The notes below the pieces were generated by a model, which was given only the letters and a program-made list of their open reading frames with translations, ran no database searches and was not told the origin of the DNA. From Oreohelix idahoensis (taxonomy: Eukaryota > Mollusca > Gastropoda > Stylommatophora > Oreohelicidae), in NCBI GenBank assembly GCA_024509875.1, contig JAMPIV010010562.1:512501-576500 (forward strand): 64,000 nucleotides of DNA, written 5' to 3'. This document shows positions 1 through 11,334 of the stretch, piece after piece (the first letter of the stretch is position 1; each line of letters opens with the position of its first letter). The position numbers and the translations under genes were made by a program.

Positions 1-380
1 TTTAATTACACATAAATAAATAACTAGTAATTTATTCTAAGTAATTCTAATTTCAGTCATTGTGAATATTCGTTCAGAACTATTTAGAGTCAACAAGAAT
101 AGGTTCCTAATGTTCCATGCACGAAATAAGTTAACGAACACGATATGTAGTGTAATATGTTCCATAACACTAATGAATGTCTATTTGTCGTTTTTACCAA
201 TGTTTCCATACTAAAAAAAATGTTACTTTAATATCACTGTTCCCGTTCTAATAAAACGTTACTTCACAAGAAATAATGTTATAATCCATACGTAAGTATA
301 TTCTGAAAGTTATATATATACGAATACTGTAGAGCTACACAAAGTATTCACAGATGTACAATTAACGACACTGTACAAAG
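1..380. other. Left flank, 3' side of first LTR element
   Basis: This AT-rich stretch lies just beyond the stop codon of the large minus-strand Gag-Pol frame. I looked for a polypurine tract (a pyrimidine run on this strand) and for a match to sequence right of 5561 that would mark the 3' LTR, and found neither. The 3' LTR is probably outside the window. No gene is visible. Confidence 0.5.
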
Positions 381-3300
381 TTATTCATGTTTCGGTGAGG
401 ACGTGTCTCGATCCAAAAGTAGTTTAGTTTCACCAAGTTCACTAGGGCATCTTGAAAGACAGTCTGCAAATACATTCTGCACTCCAGGAATAGCACGTAT
501 CTCAAAGTGGAATGGCTGGAGAGCTATAGCGTAACGCGCTGACTTTGATGACTTAACGTTTCCAGTATTCAATGCCGTAAGAGCTTTCTGGTCAGACTCC
601 ACCACAAAGTGTGAGCCGAGCAGGTAACGTTCCAGTTTTGTGATTGACCATACAAGAGCAAGGAGCTCTTTATCGAGAACGGAGTACTTCATTTCACTCG
701 TCGTAAGCTTTCTGGATACGTACATAACAGGAAATAAGGTACCTCCGTATTCTTGCATCAAAACTGCCGCGATAGCGTAGGAAGAAGCATCACTGCGAAG
801 AACAAAGGTGAGATCTTTGTTAGGCAACCTTAAAAAAGGCTTATTTGAAAAAATTTGTTTTATATAGTCTAACGCCGTTTGGTGATCCTGCGACCACTTT
901 ATTACATTAGGTGTGCCTTTCTTCAGTAACGAAGAAAGAGGTGCAGTTATAGTAGACAAATGAGGGATGAATTTAGAATAGAACTGTATTAGTCCTAAGA
1001 GTGACCTCACTTGTTTTTTTGTCTTAGGTGCTGAGATGTTTAAAATTTTAGAGACGTTACTGTCTTCTGTATATATTAAACCGCGACCTATACGGTGACC
1101 AAGAAATGAGATGTCATGAAAACCGACAAAAGCCTTTGAAGGTTTTGCTGTTAAGTTGTAATCCCGTAAGGTAGAAAGTAAAGATTTTAAACCCTGAATA
1201 TGTTCATCCCAAGAGTCACTGAAAAGACAGATGTCATCTATATAAGTAATGACATCGGGACGATGAGACAATATGCGGCGCATCATGCGTACAAAGGTAG
1301 CTGGCGCATTCATTAACCCGAATGGCATAAAATTATATTGAAAAAGACCCTTTGGCGTCGAGAAAGCGGTGAATGGCTTTGCTTTAGGGGTTAATGGCAC
1401 TTGCCAATAACCCTTTGAAAGGTCAAATTTCGAAAAGAATGTGGCATGAGACAATTTCTCTAATAAGTCGTCTAAAAGAGGTAATGGTTCCGCATCGAAT
1501 TTTGTAACTTTATTTAATTTCCTGTAATCTACGCAAAGACGTATATTGTTGTCCTTCTTCCGAATGATTACCATAGAAGAAGAATATGGTGATGAAGATG
1601 GTTCAATTATATTTAATTGAAGCATCTCATCCAATTCCCTATCAACCTTATCACGAAAGTGTAAAGGAATAGGATATGGGCGAACTCGAATAGGTGTATC
1701 GTCAGTCAGAATAATGTCATGTTGGATGACTGACGTATGACCTGGGATGTCAGTAAGGACATCCTCATACGTGTGTAGAATATTAGAGACTTGCTGACGT
1801 TGATCATCAGTAAGAGTAGATGAGATAGTAACATCATTCCATTTCTCAGTGGAATGGAGTGGTACAACTGGTATTGGTAGTTGTACATCATCAAAAGAAG
1901 ATTCCTCTTCTTGGATGACTGACAAACTAGAATAGTGTTGAATAGGTGGTGTAGGATCGTCAGTTGCCTGAAACACTGACTGTAAGTAATCAGGACGTGA
2001 GTAATACTCCTTCAACATGTTAATGTGGAAGGTTTTATGTTTGCCATTAACATCAACGATGTAGTCGACATCGGATATTCTTGAGATGATCCTGAAAGGA
2101 CCTCTCCAGGTAATTAAAAGACGATTGTTATGCGCAGGAAGTAATACAAAAGCTTCATCACCAGGTATGAGCTGGCGAAGACGTCTATATTTGTTTGCAG
2201 ATAGACGAGCTTTTTCTTTGGCATGTTCGGATGATGCAGTAGCTAGTCTACAAGCATCTATGATTTTCTTTCTAAGAGAGATCACATACTCATAAGAGGA
2301 TTGAGTTTCCTCTTCAATATTCTCATCCACCAATAAGTCGTGGATTAACGACATCGGACCGCGTGGTTGCATGCCAAAAACAAGCTGGAACGGAGAAAAA
2401 CCCGTTGCTTGATTTTGTACCTCGCGATACGCAAAGAGACAAGCGGGTAGGACCCGATCCCAGTCTTGGGGATGGTCTTGAGTCATCTTACCCAACAACT
2501 GCTTGAGTGTCCTATTGAGACGCTCAATTAACCCATTTGACATCGGATGATAAATAGAACTAAGAGATCTATCTATACCTAATGTCTTCATCACTTGAGA
2601 CATGGATTCAGAAATGAATTGAACCCCATGATCCGACAAGATTTTCCGTGGAAAACCAATGCGTGAGAAGATTAACATCAATGCCTCTGCTACACTGGCA
2701 GATGAAGTGTTCTTGAGAGGGATGGCCTCAGGCCAACGAGTGCACATATCAATGCACGTAAGAATATGCGTATGCCCTCTAGCAGATGGAAGCATTGGGC
2801 CAATAATGTCAATGGCCATTTTATCAAATGGTCTAATCGGGATGTCCGCAGCTTGAATAGGAGCCGCATGAAATGGACCCCGTACCTTAACTTCTTGACA
2901 TATCAAACAGGACCGACAATAGAGAGTAACATCTCTATGGATGCCTGGCCAGTAGAATGCCGAAAGCACTCTGGATTTGGTACGCGAAAAACCCATATGG
3001 CCCGCACATTGCGAGTCATGAGCATGCCGTAATATCCGAGATCTCATACAGGATGGTACTAGAATTTGAGAACATATGGATGAATCCTTTTCCCGTATTA
3101 TTCTAACCAAAATCCCATTTTTAAGTATAAAGTCATGTCTAGATTTTGCAAGTTTGTTGCTTGTATTCTTTTTGTTAACATACTGAAAGAATTTTTTTAA
3201 TGAATTATCATTCTTTTGCAATGTTGCAAACAACTCCCGTGAAATAGGAGCATCATCATCACAAGTGGTATGAACTGTAGGTTCAATAGGTGTATCATGC

Positions 3301-5561
3301 GACATATTACTAGCTTGCGCTCTAGTCACTACTGCATTTGCAGTTTGAATATGTCGCTCTTCCCATTCAGCAATTTGCTGAGGTGTACACTCTTTAATAC
3401 CATGTATGCGACCAAGAATCAAATCACAAATTGGATTTGGAAGAAGACATGCTTGGATCTGTCCTGAAAAAAATGGAGTATGAAGTGTTATAATGGCTGT
3501 GGGGAATGTTTCCACAGTTCCGCCAAACGTGACACATTTCACAACCCTGCCCGTCGCACAACTAGGGTCGATCAGCGATGTCCGGACGCCCACTGTCGTA
3601 CAACCTGAGTCGAATAAAAGAGAGCATGAAATATTGTTAACAAATCCTCTGTTAAACTTAAGAGAGCCCTGTCCATGGTGTACTGACGCAGGAGTGGCCA
3701 TGCAGACTGCAGGTAGACTAGGCAAGGTATGTCCGCAACGCAGCGTCGTGATCGCCTTAGGCTGGAAAAGAGTCGAGCATTCTGGGCAGTCTTTCACCTG
3801 GGAACAATCTAGAGAACAAGACATAGCATTGTGAGTTTCAGCTACTTTACCCTGTTCAGTGTTAGCCTGTGTATCATTAAAAGCAACATTAGAATGTCTA
3901 ACTGTATTATTCGACGATCTATCTCGTCGGCGCGATCGATTGTGATTTTTGTCATTAAAATTGCCATAATTGTCGTTTCTGCTAGAGTTAAAATTTGGAT
4001 TAGTCCGATAATTAGTAGAATGATCGTTATGATGTTGGTTAAATGGTTTATTTCCAAAAAATTGTCTGTTTTGCGGACCCTGAGACCTTGATCTCCAGTT
4101 TTGTTTATTATAATGTCCTTGATTATTTTTAAAATAATTGTTACCAAAATCTCGCGATCTGTGAGTTTGGTTCCAAGAAACATTAAATGGAGCAGATTGT
4201 TGAAATTGCTTCCCTTTGTAAAAGTTATCATTGGTGAAATTATGATTGTTTCCCTTATGGACATACCTATCAGCACTAAAAAAACGATTGCGTGAAAAAT
4301 TGTTTTGTTGTGCTGCAAAAGCAACAGGCAATTCACTCTTAATCTGCGCGTTACTTAGATCCATGTTTGGGTGAGCAGTGCAAAAATTTTTTGCATGTTC
4401 TTCTAAGTTTTTCATTGATAAAGGTTTCCGTTCGTGTAAAAATGCGAGAAATGTAGGATTTACCGACGAAAGTACCTTATCGCGCATCAGTAAATCAAAG
4501 AGACCTTCATACGACTTTTCAATTTTGGATAATTCGATCCATCTTTCTAATGTTAGTCGTATCTGTGACAGAAAATCACTAAAATTTCTGCTAGATTGGG
4601 GTAGTAATGTGTGAAATCTCAAACGATATTCGTTTTCTGTCATTTGAAATTTTTGCAGAAGTGCTGCTCTAAGAGCATTGTAGTCATTTTTCTCACCAAT
4701 GCTGGTGGTATGATAAACTGCTAATGCATCTCCTGTAAGTAATCTGGATAAATATGTACAGTATAGAGCTTTATCCACGTTATAAGACCCACAAGTGGCC
4801 TCAAACCTATCCAGGAAGAATATTACGTCATCAGACGGGGGATTAAATTTTGGCAATTTAAGGTGAATCTCCTTAAAATGATCCTGTCTGGATGAAGTGT
4901 GGCTTTCAAAAGTTCTCTGAGAATTAGATTCCTGAGTTAACCTAATTCTCTCATATTCTGACTCTGCTAATTTCAGTTCATGCTGTCGTTTTCTTTCATT
5001 CTCTTCCATCTCAAGCTGAAGTCGTTTTGTGTTTTGTTCAGCTATTAATCTCCTTTCTTCTATTTCTTTTTGTTTCTGTTCCATTTCTTTTTCAGCTATT
5101 ATTCTTTTTTCTTCCATTTCTTTTCTAAGTCTTTCTTCAGACTCCTTTTGCTTCTGTTCTGCTTCTCGCTGAAATCGTTTCTCTTCTAATTCAGCGGCCA
5201 ATCTCATTTTTTTCTCCTCTTCCTCAGCTATAAATTTCCTCTTCTTTTCATCCTCCTCAGCAGTTAATCTCATTTTTTTCTCATTCACCTCCGCCTCAAA
5301 TCTTCTCCTCTTTTTATCTTCCTCAGCACGTTTCTCTTCCAGTTCGGCGGTTAATCTCATTTTTTTCTCATTCTCCTCCGCCTCAATTCGTTTTTGATCT
5401 GCCTCAAATTTCAAATTTTCCAAACGTAAAGTTTCCAATCTTCTCTGATCAGCTTCTATTTCTTGAGCTTTCTTATATTCTGACAGTGCAAATGCTTTAG
5501 CTTCATCAGGAGCCATCTGAAGAGCTTTTGCTTGCTTAATGAAATAGTCTAAGGTAGCCAT
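381..5561 (-). CDS. Ty3-type Gag-Pol polyprotein with integrase before reverse transcriptase
   Basis: Single uninterrupted frame of 1,726 residues. A charged, repeated coiled coil (about 35-225; motif NEKKMRLTAE recurs) leads into a SCAN-like Gag capsid (about 230-400) and an Asn/Arg-rich linker. A Cys cluster (about 570-600, CPEC then CGH) replaces the usual CCHC knuckle. Retropepsin has FDSG near 650. The integrase HHCC finger is near 840-885, and its catalytic core has D near 916, D in SDHGVQF near 977 and E in GLIERLNR 35 residues on. A GPF module lies near 1155. Reverse transcriptase (about 1330-1500, YIDD near 1442) and RNase H (about 1585-1700) follow. The Ty3/Gypsy norm is protease-RT-RNase H-integrase, so this order is copia-like, as in Gmr1-like elements. 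The start is the first Met, MATLDYF, which matches the opening of the other Gags here. All motifs look intact, so it may be recently active. Confidence 0.93.
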   Translation of the reverse strand: MATLDYFIKQAKALQMAPDEAKAFALSEYKKAQEIEADQRRLETLRLENLKFEADQKRIEAEENEKKMRLTAELEEKRAEEDKKRRRFEAEVNEKKMRLTAEEDEKKRKFIAEEEEKKMRLAAELEEKRFQREAEQKQKESEERLRKEMEEKRIIAEKEMEQKQKEIEERRLIAEQNTKRLQLEMEENERKRQHELKLAESEYERIRLTQESNSQRTFESHTSSRQDHFKEIHLKLPKFNPPSDDVIFFLDRFEATCGSYNVDKALYCTYLSRLLTGDALAVYHTTSIGEKNDYNALRAALLQKFQMTENEYRLRFHTLLPQSSRNFSDFLSQIRLTLERWIELSKIEKSYEGLFDLLMRDKVLSSVNPTFLAFLHERKPLSMKNLEEHAKNFCTAHPNMDLSNAQIKSELPVAFAAQQNNFSRNRFFSADRYVHKGNNHNFTNDNFYKGKQFQQSAPFNVSWNQTHRSRDFGNNYFKNNQGHYNKQNWRSRSQGPQNRQFFGNKPFNQHHNDHSTNYRTNPNFNSSRNDNYGNFNDKNHNRSRRRDRSSNNTVRHSNVAFNDTQANTEQGKVAETHNAMSCSLDCSQVKDCPECSTLFQPKAITTLRCGHTLPSLPAVCMATPASVHHGQGSLKFNRGFVNNISCSLLFDSGCTTVGVRTSLIDPSCATGRVVKCVTFGGTVETFPTAIITLHTPFFSGQIQACLLPNPICDLILGRIHGIKECTPQQIAEWEERHIQTANAVVTRAQASNMSHDTPIEPTVHTTCDDDAPISRELFATLQKNDNSLKKFFQYVNKKNTSNKLAKSRHDFILKNGILVRIIREKDSSICSQILVPSCMRSRILRHAHDSQCAGHMGFSRTKSRVLSAFYWPGIHRDVTLYCRSCLICQEVKVRGPFHAAPIQAADIPIRPFDKMAIDIIGPMLPSARGHTHILTCIDMCTRWPEAIPLKNTSSASVAEALMLIFSRIGFPRKILSDHGVQFISESMSQVMKTLGIDRSLSSIYHPMSNGLIERLNRTLKQLLGKMTQDHPQDWDRVLPACLFAYREVQNQATGFSPFQLVFGMQPRGPMSLIHDLLVDENIEEETQSSYEYVISLRKKIIDACRLATASSEHAKEKARLSANKYRRLRQLIPGDEAFVLLPAHNNRLLITWRGPFRIISRISDVDYIVDVNGKHKTFHINMLKEYYSRPDYLQSVFQATDDPTPPIQHYSSLSVIQEEESSFDDVQLPIPVVPLHSTEKWNDVTISSTLTDDQRQQVSNILHTYEDVLTDIPGHTSVIQHDIILTDDTPIRVRPYPIPLHFRDKVDRELDEMLQLNIIEPSSSPYSSSMVIIRKKDNNIRLCVDYRKLNKVTKFDAEPLPLLDDLLEKLSHATFFSKFDLSKGYWQVPLTPKAKPFTAFSTPKGLFQYNFMPFGLMNAPATFVRMMRRILSHRPDVITYIDDICLFSDSWDEHIQGLKSLLSTLRDYNLTAKPSKAFVGFHDISFLGHRIGRGLIYTEDSNVSKILNISAPKTKKQVRSLLGLIQFYSKFIPHLSTITAPLSSLLKKGTPNVIKWSQDHQTALDYIKQIFSNKPFLRLPNKDLTFVLRSDASSYAIAAVLMQEYGGTLFPVMYVSRKLTTSEMKYSVLDKELLALVWSITKLERYLLGSHFVVESDQKALTALNTGNVKSSKSARYAIALQPFHFEIRAIPGVQNVFADCLSRCPSELGETKLLLDRDTSSPKHE

Positions 5562-7695
5562 TTCAATATTATTATGTAATAATACTACTTAAAAGTGTTA
5601 CTACAACTAGTGGTCCTCGTTCCTGTCCTTAGAACGGTATAATGTTATCATATAATTATTAAATATGTTATTAATCAATAAATTTATGTAATCAAATGTC
5701 ATGAAATGAACAACGAGAAAGACAATAGAAACATAACCGACAAGACATGATAAAATGGACGGGTGAACACAATCGTAGAAATCAAAAAAAATAAAATGTA
5801 TAACTAAAATAGAATATCGTAAAAATATACGACGATAACTACGATCAGATAGTTAACAAGACAATAGACAACACAGTGTAAAAACAATGGTTTTGTAAAA
5901 AACTAAACGACAGGAAAGGTGAGATGGACAATAATCACAAACAAAATACATCATGAAAATAAGGTACGATTAAAAAAGAACTATGAGAACAACAAGTAAA
6001 ACTTGACGAAACAGCTAGAACAGATAGGTGTTACAGACCACCAAACACAGTGGACCTAGAATCCTTCTACGCTCACGCGTAGGAACATTCCACTGCGGGA
6101 AGTCTGCAAAATAATGTCCTACAGAACGTCTGACGAAGAGCCCGAATTGACTTCGAGATGGATCTCGTTCGTCAGATCTACCTCCCAACCTCCCGCAAAG
6201 AATACACAACACATAACAAATAATATAGAAAATATAGATATGAACATTAAAGGCACAGCTAAATGTAATAAAGTGTATAACGACAACACGCTATACTCAT
6301 CTCGCGTGCCGGAAAGAACAACCAATGTGCCTCGTCCCCGTGTATGTACTGGAGGAATAAAATACTTCGTTCTGCTTTTTCAACACAAGCTCGCACGTAA
6401 TGAGGAATAGGTGATCCCAAGTGCAGTTAGTCACCGTACAACTGGACCTGGAGGTTGATTGATGACCTTGAGGTAACGGTTAGTTGATTCTGATTCATTT
6501 TTACAATGTTCCAAATTTAAGATGATTTCACCTTGAAAGAACAAATCCCATCTTCAAACGATTCCTTGGCTTGCGTTCGTTCCTTTGAAATAATTATTTT
6601 CAAACCACGCTGGCACACCATTTTCTGTTGGAGTCCGTTTATGGTAATGGTATTGATTTTATCACGCGAATGGTTGAATACGAACAAAATGTCAATAAAC
6701 TTCTTCAAACGAACATTCCAACAGGTATCGTTGCATTGGGTGAACTGGGCGAGTATTGGCAGCACACAAGTCGGTGTTTACTGTACATGTATTTTATTGA
6801 CGGGACACCAACGAAGTGGAACAAGACAATCATAGTTACAGATGTGAAGATCATACGTTAAAATGTTAATATCACTGTTAAAAGTTGTTGTAGAATCTCT
6901 AACAGTTAAGTTCTCTTATTCCAGTGACTAAGGATCACTTCCATTTCATATAACAGACCTGGTAATTAACGTCCATTGACCTTCTCCCAAGGACGTTTAT
7001 TAAGGCAAACGGATTCATTCTCACGGAGCAATAATTTATATCATACTTGTAAGCATCCCAGACTTTGTTGTAAAATTCTTGGATAGCATATCCAATCCAA
7101 ACAAAAGGCAGATATAACAATACAACCAAGTTAGTGTTTCATCTTGGCTAACCTCTCGGTATCCATACCACGACTTTGGCATAGGTAAAACGGCATATTA
7201 AACATGTGAAGCATATATCTATATTCATTAACTTGATTCCACATATGGATTCTCCCTCTACAAAAGATTCCAAAGGCTATCGACTCCGTGTGTCCAATTC
7301 TAGGAATGTCATCTCCGATGAATTCCCGCTAGACCATTAATAGGAGCGGCCTGATACTTTAATTTACATAATTAAAATTGCCATACGAAATGGGGCGACA
7401 CTTACTTCAGACATCCACTATTGGCTTCGCCATGAAGACCAATAGATACGAATACAACTGCTGGCTTCTTCAAATCTGCCAGGAATCAAATAATAACACT
7501 GCGACATAAAATGTCGTCCGAGCTGCCCCTATCATGACGTCACAATCTACTCAACTAGGTTACACGTGCGTCCAAAGCAACTCACCCAGCATTGTGCACG
7601 TCAGTGCGTGAATCAATCGAACGCACAAACAATATAACTACATAAAACTGGTGCGTACATTTGGCAGGACCGAAGACTACCCCCTTAGGTAATAA
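5562..7695. other. Unassigned stretch upstream of the first Gag start
   Basis: This AT-rich DNA should hold the leader and 5' LTR of the minus-strand element, but no LTR can be confirmed because its partner is not in the window. A weak LTR-edge candidate is TGTGCC at 6324 (CACA on the minus strand), next to a TTGG that could begin a primer-binding site. Short open frames (for example 6015-6212 minus and 6628-6861 plus) show no recognisable domain. Confidence 0.35.
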
Positions 7696-8285
7696 ATGTA
7701 CGTAACACCTATGCTTCTTCCGGTTGCAGAAATTGATGTTTTAACCCGATATTTACGTGGCAAAATCAATGCCGCAGTTGTAGACGATTTAGTCTATCTT
7801 CTGATTTTAGGGAGGACATATGTGTTTCTTCGAGATCTCTCAAGTGACATTAAGCAGACACAAAAGAGAGATAACATAGGACACGCCTCAGCAGCCTCTG
7901 AGTTATCATCTTTACACAGCTTGAATATTTCAGAGCTGAAGCAGGCACAAAGGGTAGATCAAACCCTCAAGCCTTGCTTTTCTAAGTTGTATGGACATTA
8001 CTCCCATAAATCACAGGGAGCAAATTACAGGGAGAAAGGTTTGGTGTATAGATGGGTGGGGCATTAGAGACAGCTAGTTGTCCCATTACCCTATTGTACC
8101 CGCCTAATGCAGGACATCCACTTAACCAAGCCCTGTCCCATTAAAGGTTCATATGCCTTGGTAAAACAAGTCTCCTTGAATTACTTCTGGCCAGGTTTGC
8201 GAATTGATGTTCGACTCCTTATGCGAGATTTCTCTGTTCGCCATCACCTAGACAACCAGAAGGACGACCTTCGAAGACAGAGTCT
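7696..8285 (+). pseudogene. Gypsy protease end and integrase zinc-finger remnant
   Basis: The plus-strand frame 7696-8067 begins with a segment resembling the C-terminal half of a Gypsy retropepsin (PVAEIDVLTRYL, then DDLVYLLILG). A linker follows, then LKQAQRVDQTLKPCF, the usual entry to the integrase finger. A stop at 8065-8067 interrupts it. The next frame continues with RLMQDIHLTKPCP and LNYFWPGLRIDV, matching the His-His and YWPG part of the HHCC finger, but the expected Cys pair is lost (VRHHLDNQ). No capsid, integrase core or RT is attached, so this is a decayed fragment of a Ty3/Gypsy element different from the large one to its left and on the opposite strand. Confidence 0.7.
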
Positions 8286-8690
8286 GTGCAGAGTATCCTA
8301 CACTCAATATTGGATAACTCGTCCCACAACTCGAAATTTCTGTGTAGTAATGCAGAGTTACGGCAAGCGCAGATGGAAGACATTACCCTAGCGCCGTACT
8401 CTGAAAAGAGTCAGATCAAGATAAACCATGCTTCAGCTGGAACTTTCCACAACGAGGATGGGATTATTTTTCGACGGACAAGGCAAGAGAAGCAACTTGT
8501 GGTACCTCTCCTCTTACGACCCGCGATCATGAAAGAATCTCATGTATCATCATTAGGAGAACATGTTTTAGAAGGAAATACTATGAGTAACCTTAAGGAG
8601 CTTTACTTTTGACCTAGACGGTGGGCAGATGTGCGTGAGTGCATTGAAAACTGCACACACTGCAAAGCAAAACTCTCAGTCACTCGCCAC
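8286..8690 (+). pseudogene. Second, different Gypsy integrase zinc-finger remnant
   Basis: The plus-strand frame contains AELRQAQMEDITLAPY, then DGIIFRRTR, QLVVPLLLRPAI and KESHVSSLGEH, and after a stop near 8610 continues RRWADVRECIENCTHC. This is the leader and HHCC finger of a Ty3/Gypsy integrase, with His and the ENCTHC Cys pair kept. It follows directly on another integrase finger (7970-8280) of a different subfamily. Either two elements were joined by deletion or one was inserted beside the other. The frame dissolves into simple sequence near 8700. It is not functional. Confidence 0.65.
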
Positions 8691-8814
8691 CGAGATAACA
8701 GAAGAGAGGACAACTCTACGAGAGAGAACGAACGAACGAACGAACTTTATTTTCAAAGGGTTGAGAATTGGGCACGCAGGCCCGTCTGACATTCTGCCCT
8801 TCCTTTCTCTCACC

Positions 8815-8815
8815 T

Positions 8816-8855
<40 letters not shown>
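8815..8855. repeat. (GA)n microsatellite
   Basis: About 40 bp of uninterrupted GA dinucleotide repeats, preceded at 8718-8744 by a short run of GAAC repeats. Confidence 0.95.
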
Positions 8856-8857
<2 letters not shown>

Positions 8858-9734
8858 CCAGTAGACAGTAGAACCCATCGAGAAGTGACCGCCCCATGGC
8901 TAGATATTCTACAAATCTCTTAGGACAGGGGGTATGTGACAGATCGAGGCGGTCCCTATCGATCGTTGTTTCACTCCAGCCGAATCGGTACAGTTGTGGT
9001 ACTGATTTGATTGTATGCTTTCATTTGTTGCACTTTTGTTTCTTTCTTTTTCTCCTATGTGTAGCAGAAATTATGTATTTTCCTCCTTACACCCTTCTCA
9101 GGTATAAGTAGTCATGTCTGGTTGTTTCCCATTTCTCCCTGCGTTGAAGGAGTGGCAGCGACCTAATTATGTTAGCTATCGGGGGCGCAGCGATATCTGT
9201 ATACAGATTAACACGTAAATCGCCTCAGCGCAGTGCTTAATCACTGATAAGACGCGAGTACGCGCATCAACAAAGCTTGGAATATGGGGAAACAACTGAT
9301 GGACAGACCCAGATAAGAGATTACTTTCCAGTAAAGGTAATGATTAATACATTGAGAACACGGTGTTATATGAGTTTACCGACATGTTCGTAAGTTTGTA
9401 CCCATGGGCAATCGGATGTGAACAACCCATTTTCAGAAAATAAAAATTTTTAAATTTGAGTCATGCAACATATTTAAATCAGATTGGCTGATCCTTTGAG
9501 ACGCGAATAACAAATGCGTGGTACGGCAGTGGATATAATCTGACCATTTTCTCAAGCTAATTCACTTGCGAAATCGCTCGCCAAGATACCAGACCTTGCT
9601 ATACGGAAGAATTAGAATTCAGAATTCCTTCTTTAACGTACAGGACACCTTTTTTGGAGAATTTTGGACGGACTTTCATAGCGCAGGAAATCTATTTCAT
9701 ATTAAAAAAGGAAACCGGGACTGACGAAACTGAA
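8856..9734. other. Unassigned; possible LTR remnant
   Basis: No gene is visible. At 8922-8943 a purine run (AGGACAGGGGG) is followed by TATGTGACAG, which is what a polypurine tract and LTR start would look like on the same strand as the Gypsy remnants at 7.7-8.7 kb. No second LTR or target duplication was found to support this. Confidence 0.25.
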
Positions 9735-9835
9735 GGATCACACACGAAGTCAGAGAGGGAACGTATTAAATTAACGACACCCCAGACGCGTGGAAGAGGC
9801 CGATTGAAGCCTCTTTTATTCATCTGAGCAAAAAG
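9735..9835 (+). repeat. Unclassified interspersed repeat B, copy 1
   Basis: Shares blocks such as AAGTCAGAG, ACCCCAGAC and AGAGGC, in the same order and spacing, with 11335-11445 and with the reverse complement of 24764-24862. It carries no coding motif. Confidence 0.55.
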
Positions 9836-10474
9836 TCTGTGAGCCAGGATTGGCTTATTGGTGGTACCAGCAGAACGTACTATCTCTGGAACACGATGGG
9901 AACAGTGGCTTAAGCTTTAAGACGAAGGTCCCATGTGGTAGACTCTCCTTGACATTTCTGTGAAACGAGCTACACCTGACAATCTTGACCTGGGACGAGG
10001 GTGAGCAGTGTGAAAAGAACCAACCCATAAGCAGGAGCAGAACCGTCATTGGCAGCTAAGTTCAAATATATGCTGCCACTTGAACATCCAAAACGACCGT
10101 AATGATAACTTTATTTGATCCATATTTATTCAAATTATTTTTCAACTGTTAAAACTTAAGTGATTATTACATTTTGTTATTAGTAATTATAAAATTTAAC
10201 TTCAATTTAATCATTTTAAAGTTACTGCATGTTTGTGTCAGTCAGTTTACCACACATACACTAAACATAGCTAAACTTGACTAATAGAATTCCATTGAGT
10301 AAATCAAAGGTGGGAGATTGCTCTAGCTGAAATTAATAAGTGCTTAAATCCTTCACAAAAGCGTCGGCAGAATTACAGAGTTAACATACTCAGGCAAACC
10401 AGTATTGTTCTCGCTTATTCTGAATATCTTGTGAATACTCCCTGGAGATAGAAGCTTTTTTTTTTTTTCTTTTA
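9836..10474. other. No recognisable feature
   Basis: AT-rich sequence. The short open frame at 9855-10049 (minus) has no recognisable domain. No repeat was matched by eye. Confidence 0.4.
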
Positions 10475-10605
10475 AATACATCTCTGCCAAGAGTAATCTT
10501 GTGTAAAGATAGACTCCATTGAAGCCCATATTAGATACTCTTGAGTTTTGGCCACTGTTGGACCATTACTGCAAAGCAGGGAAGGCAATACCGTCACATC
10601 ATCCC
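10475..10605 (+). repeat. Unclassified interspersed repeat A, copy 1
   Basis: Blocks CTCTGCCAAGAGTAATCTTG, ATTAGATACTCTTGAG and GTTGGACCATTACTGCAAAG recur at 12375-12438 plus 22806-22862 (split by a mariner insertion) and reversed at 61735-61862. The family is unknown. Confidence 0.65.
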
Positions 10606-11334
10606 TGCTGAGAGAGTAGACAGGTGATGTAATATTGACCGACAGTCATAATGGTAAAATTTTCGTGTAACAGACATTGGGTCAACGGATTACAAAGAAG
10701 AACGCCCCGCGAGCTTGGTATTCGCTGATATAGCTACTGTATTTCCTAATTTCTCTTGTGGAGAGAACATAACCCAGATTGTCAATCGATAAATGTTTGT
10801 TTGCACGGGTACAGTGCAGTAAATTATCCAGGTGGTCACTTATTACAAACAAGCACCTAAAAGTCGGAATGTTGTAATACGTTTCTGGGAAGAAGTTATT
10901 TATGATAATGTAGGAAGTCGTGAGTGTAAAAAGTACCGATAATCGACGGTAATAACAATTCATTAATTGAAAAGTGACTTTTTAGAAATATCGTGCAGAA
11001 TTTCTCAAAGAGGAAATTGTTGGGATAAACCCCATCATTACAAGCACGATTGCATATAATTGGCTGGTCAGTTCTAGATGTTATAAACCACACTTCTGAT
11101 TGGAGCCCAGTAAGATAGTAACGTCCATTATACGAAATTTGCAATATACGCTGACACTGTCGCCGGATTAGAGCACTGAGAAATTCACCTAGTCAAAAAG
11201 ACAGCCAGCTAGCCAGAGTAAAGAATAGGATCATAATTTTATTTATCGTCCCGAACCTTCTTTGAGCATATTGTGGACTTATATTTCAGACAAAAATCTA
11301 CCTACATTAACATGTAAAGCCAGAATCCTAAGAA
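10606..11334. other. No recognisable feature
   Basis: AT-rich. Two short minus-strand open frames (10682-10963 and 10896-11144) overlap but show no recognisable domain or motif. Confidence 0.4.

Noticed and set aside
381..5561. An envelope gene that would make the first element an endogenous retrovirus
   Set aside because: The frame ends shortly after RNase H, and no membrane-protein frame lies between it and the window edge.
5562..7695. A 5' LTR for the first element
   Set aside because: Candidate edges (for example TGTGCC at 6324) have no matching second LTR in the window and no target duplication, so no call is made.
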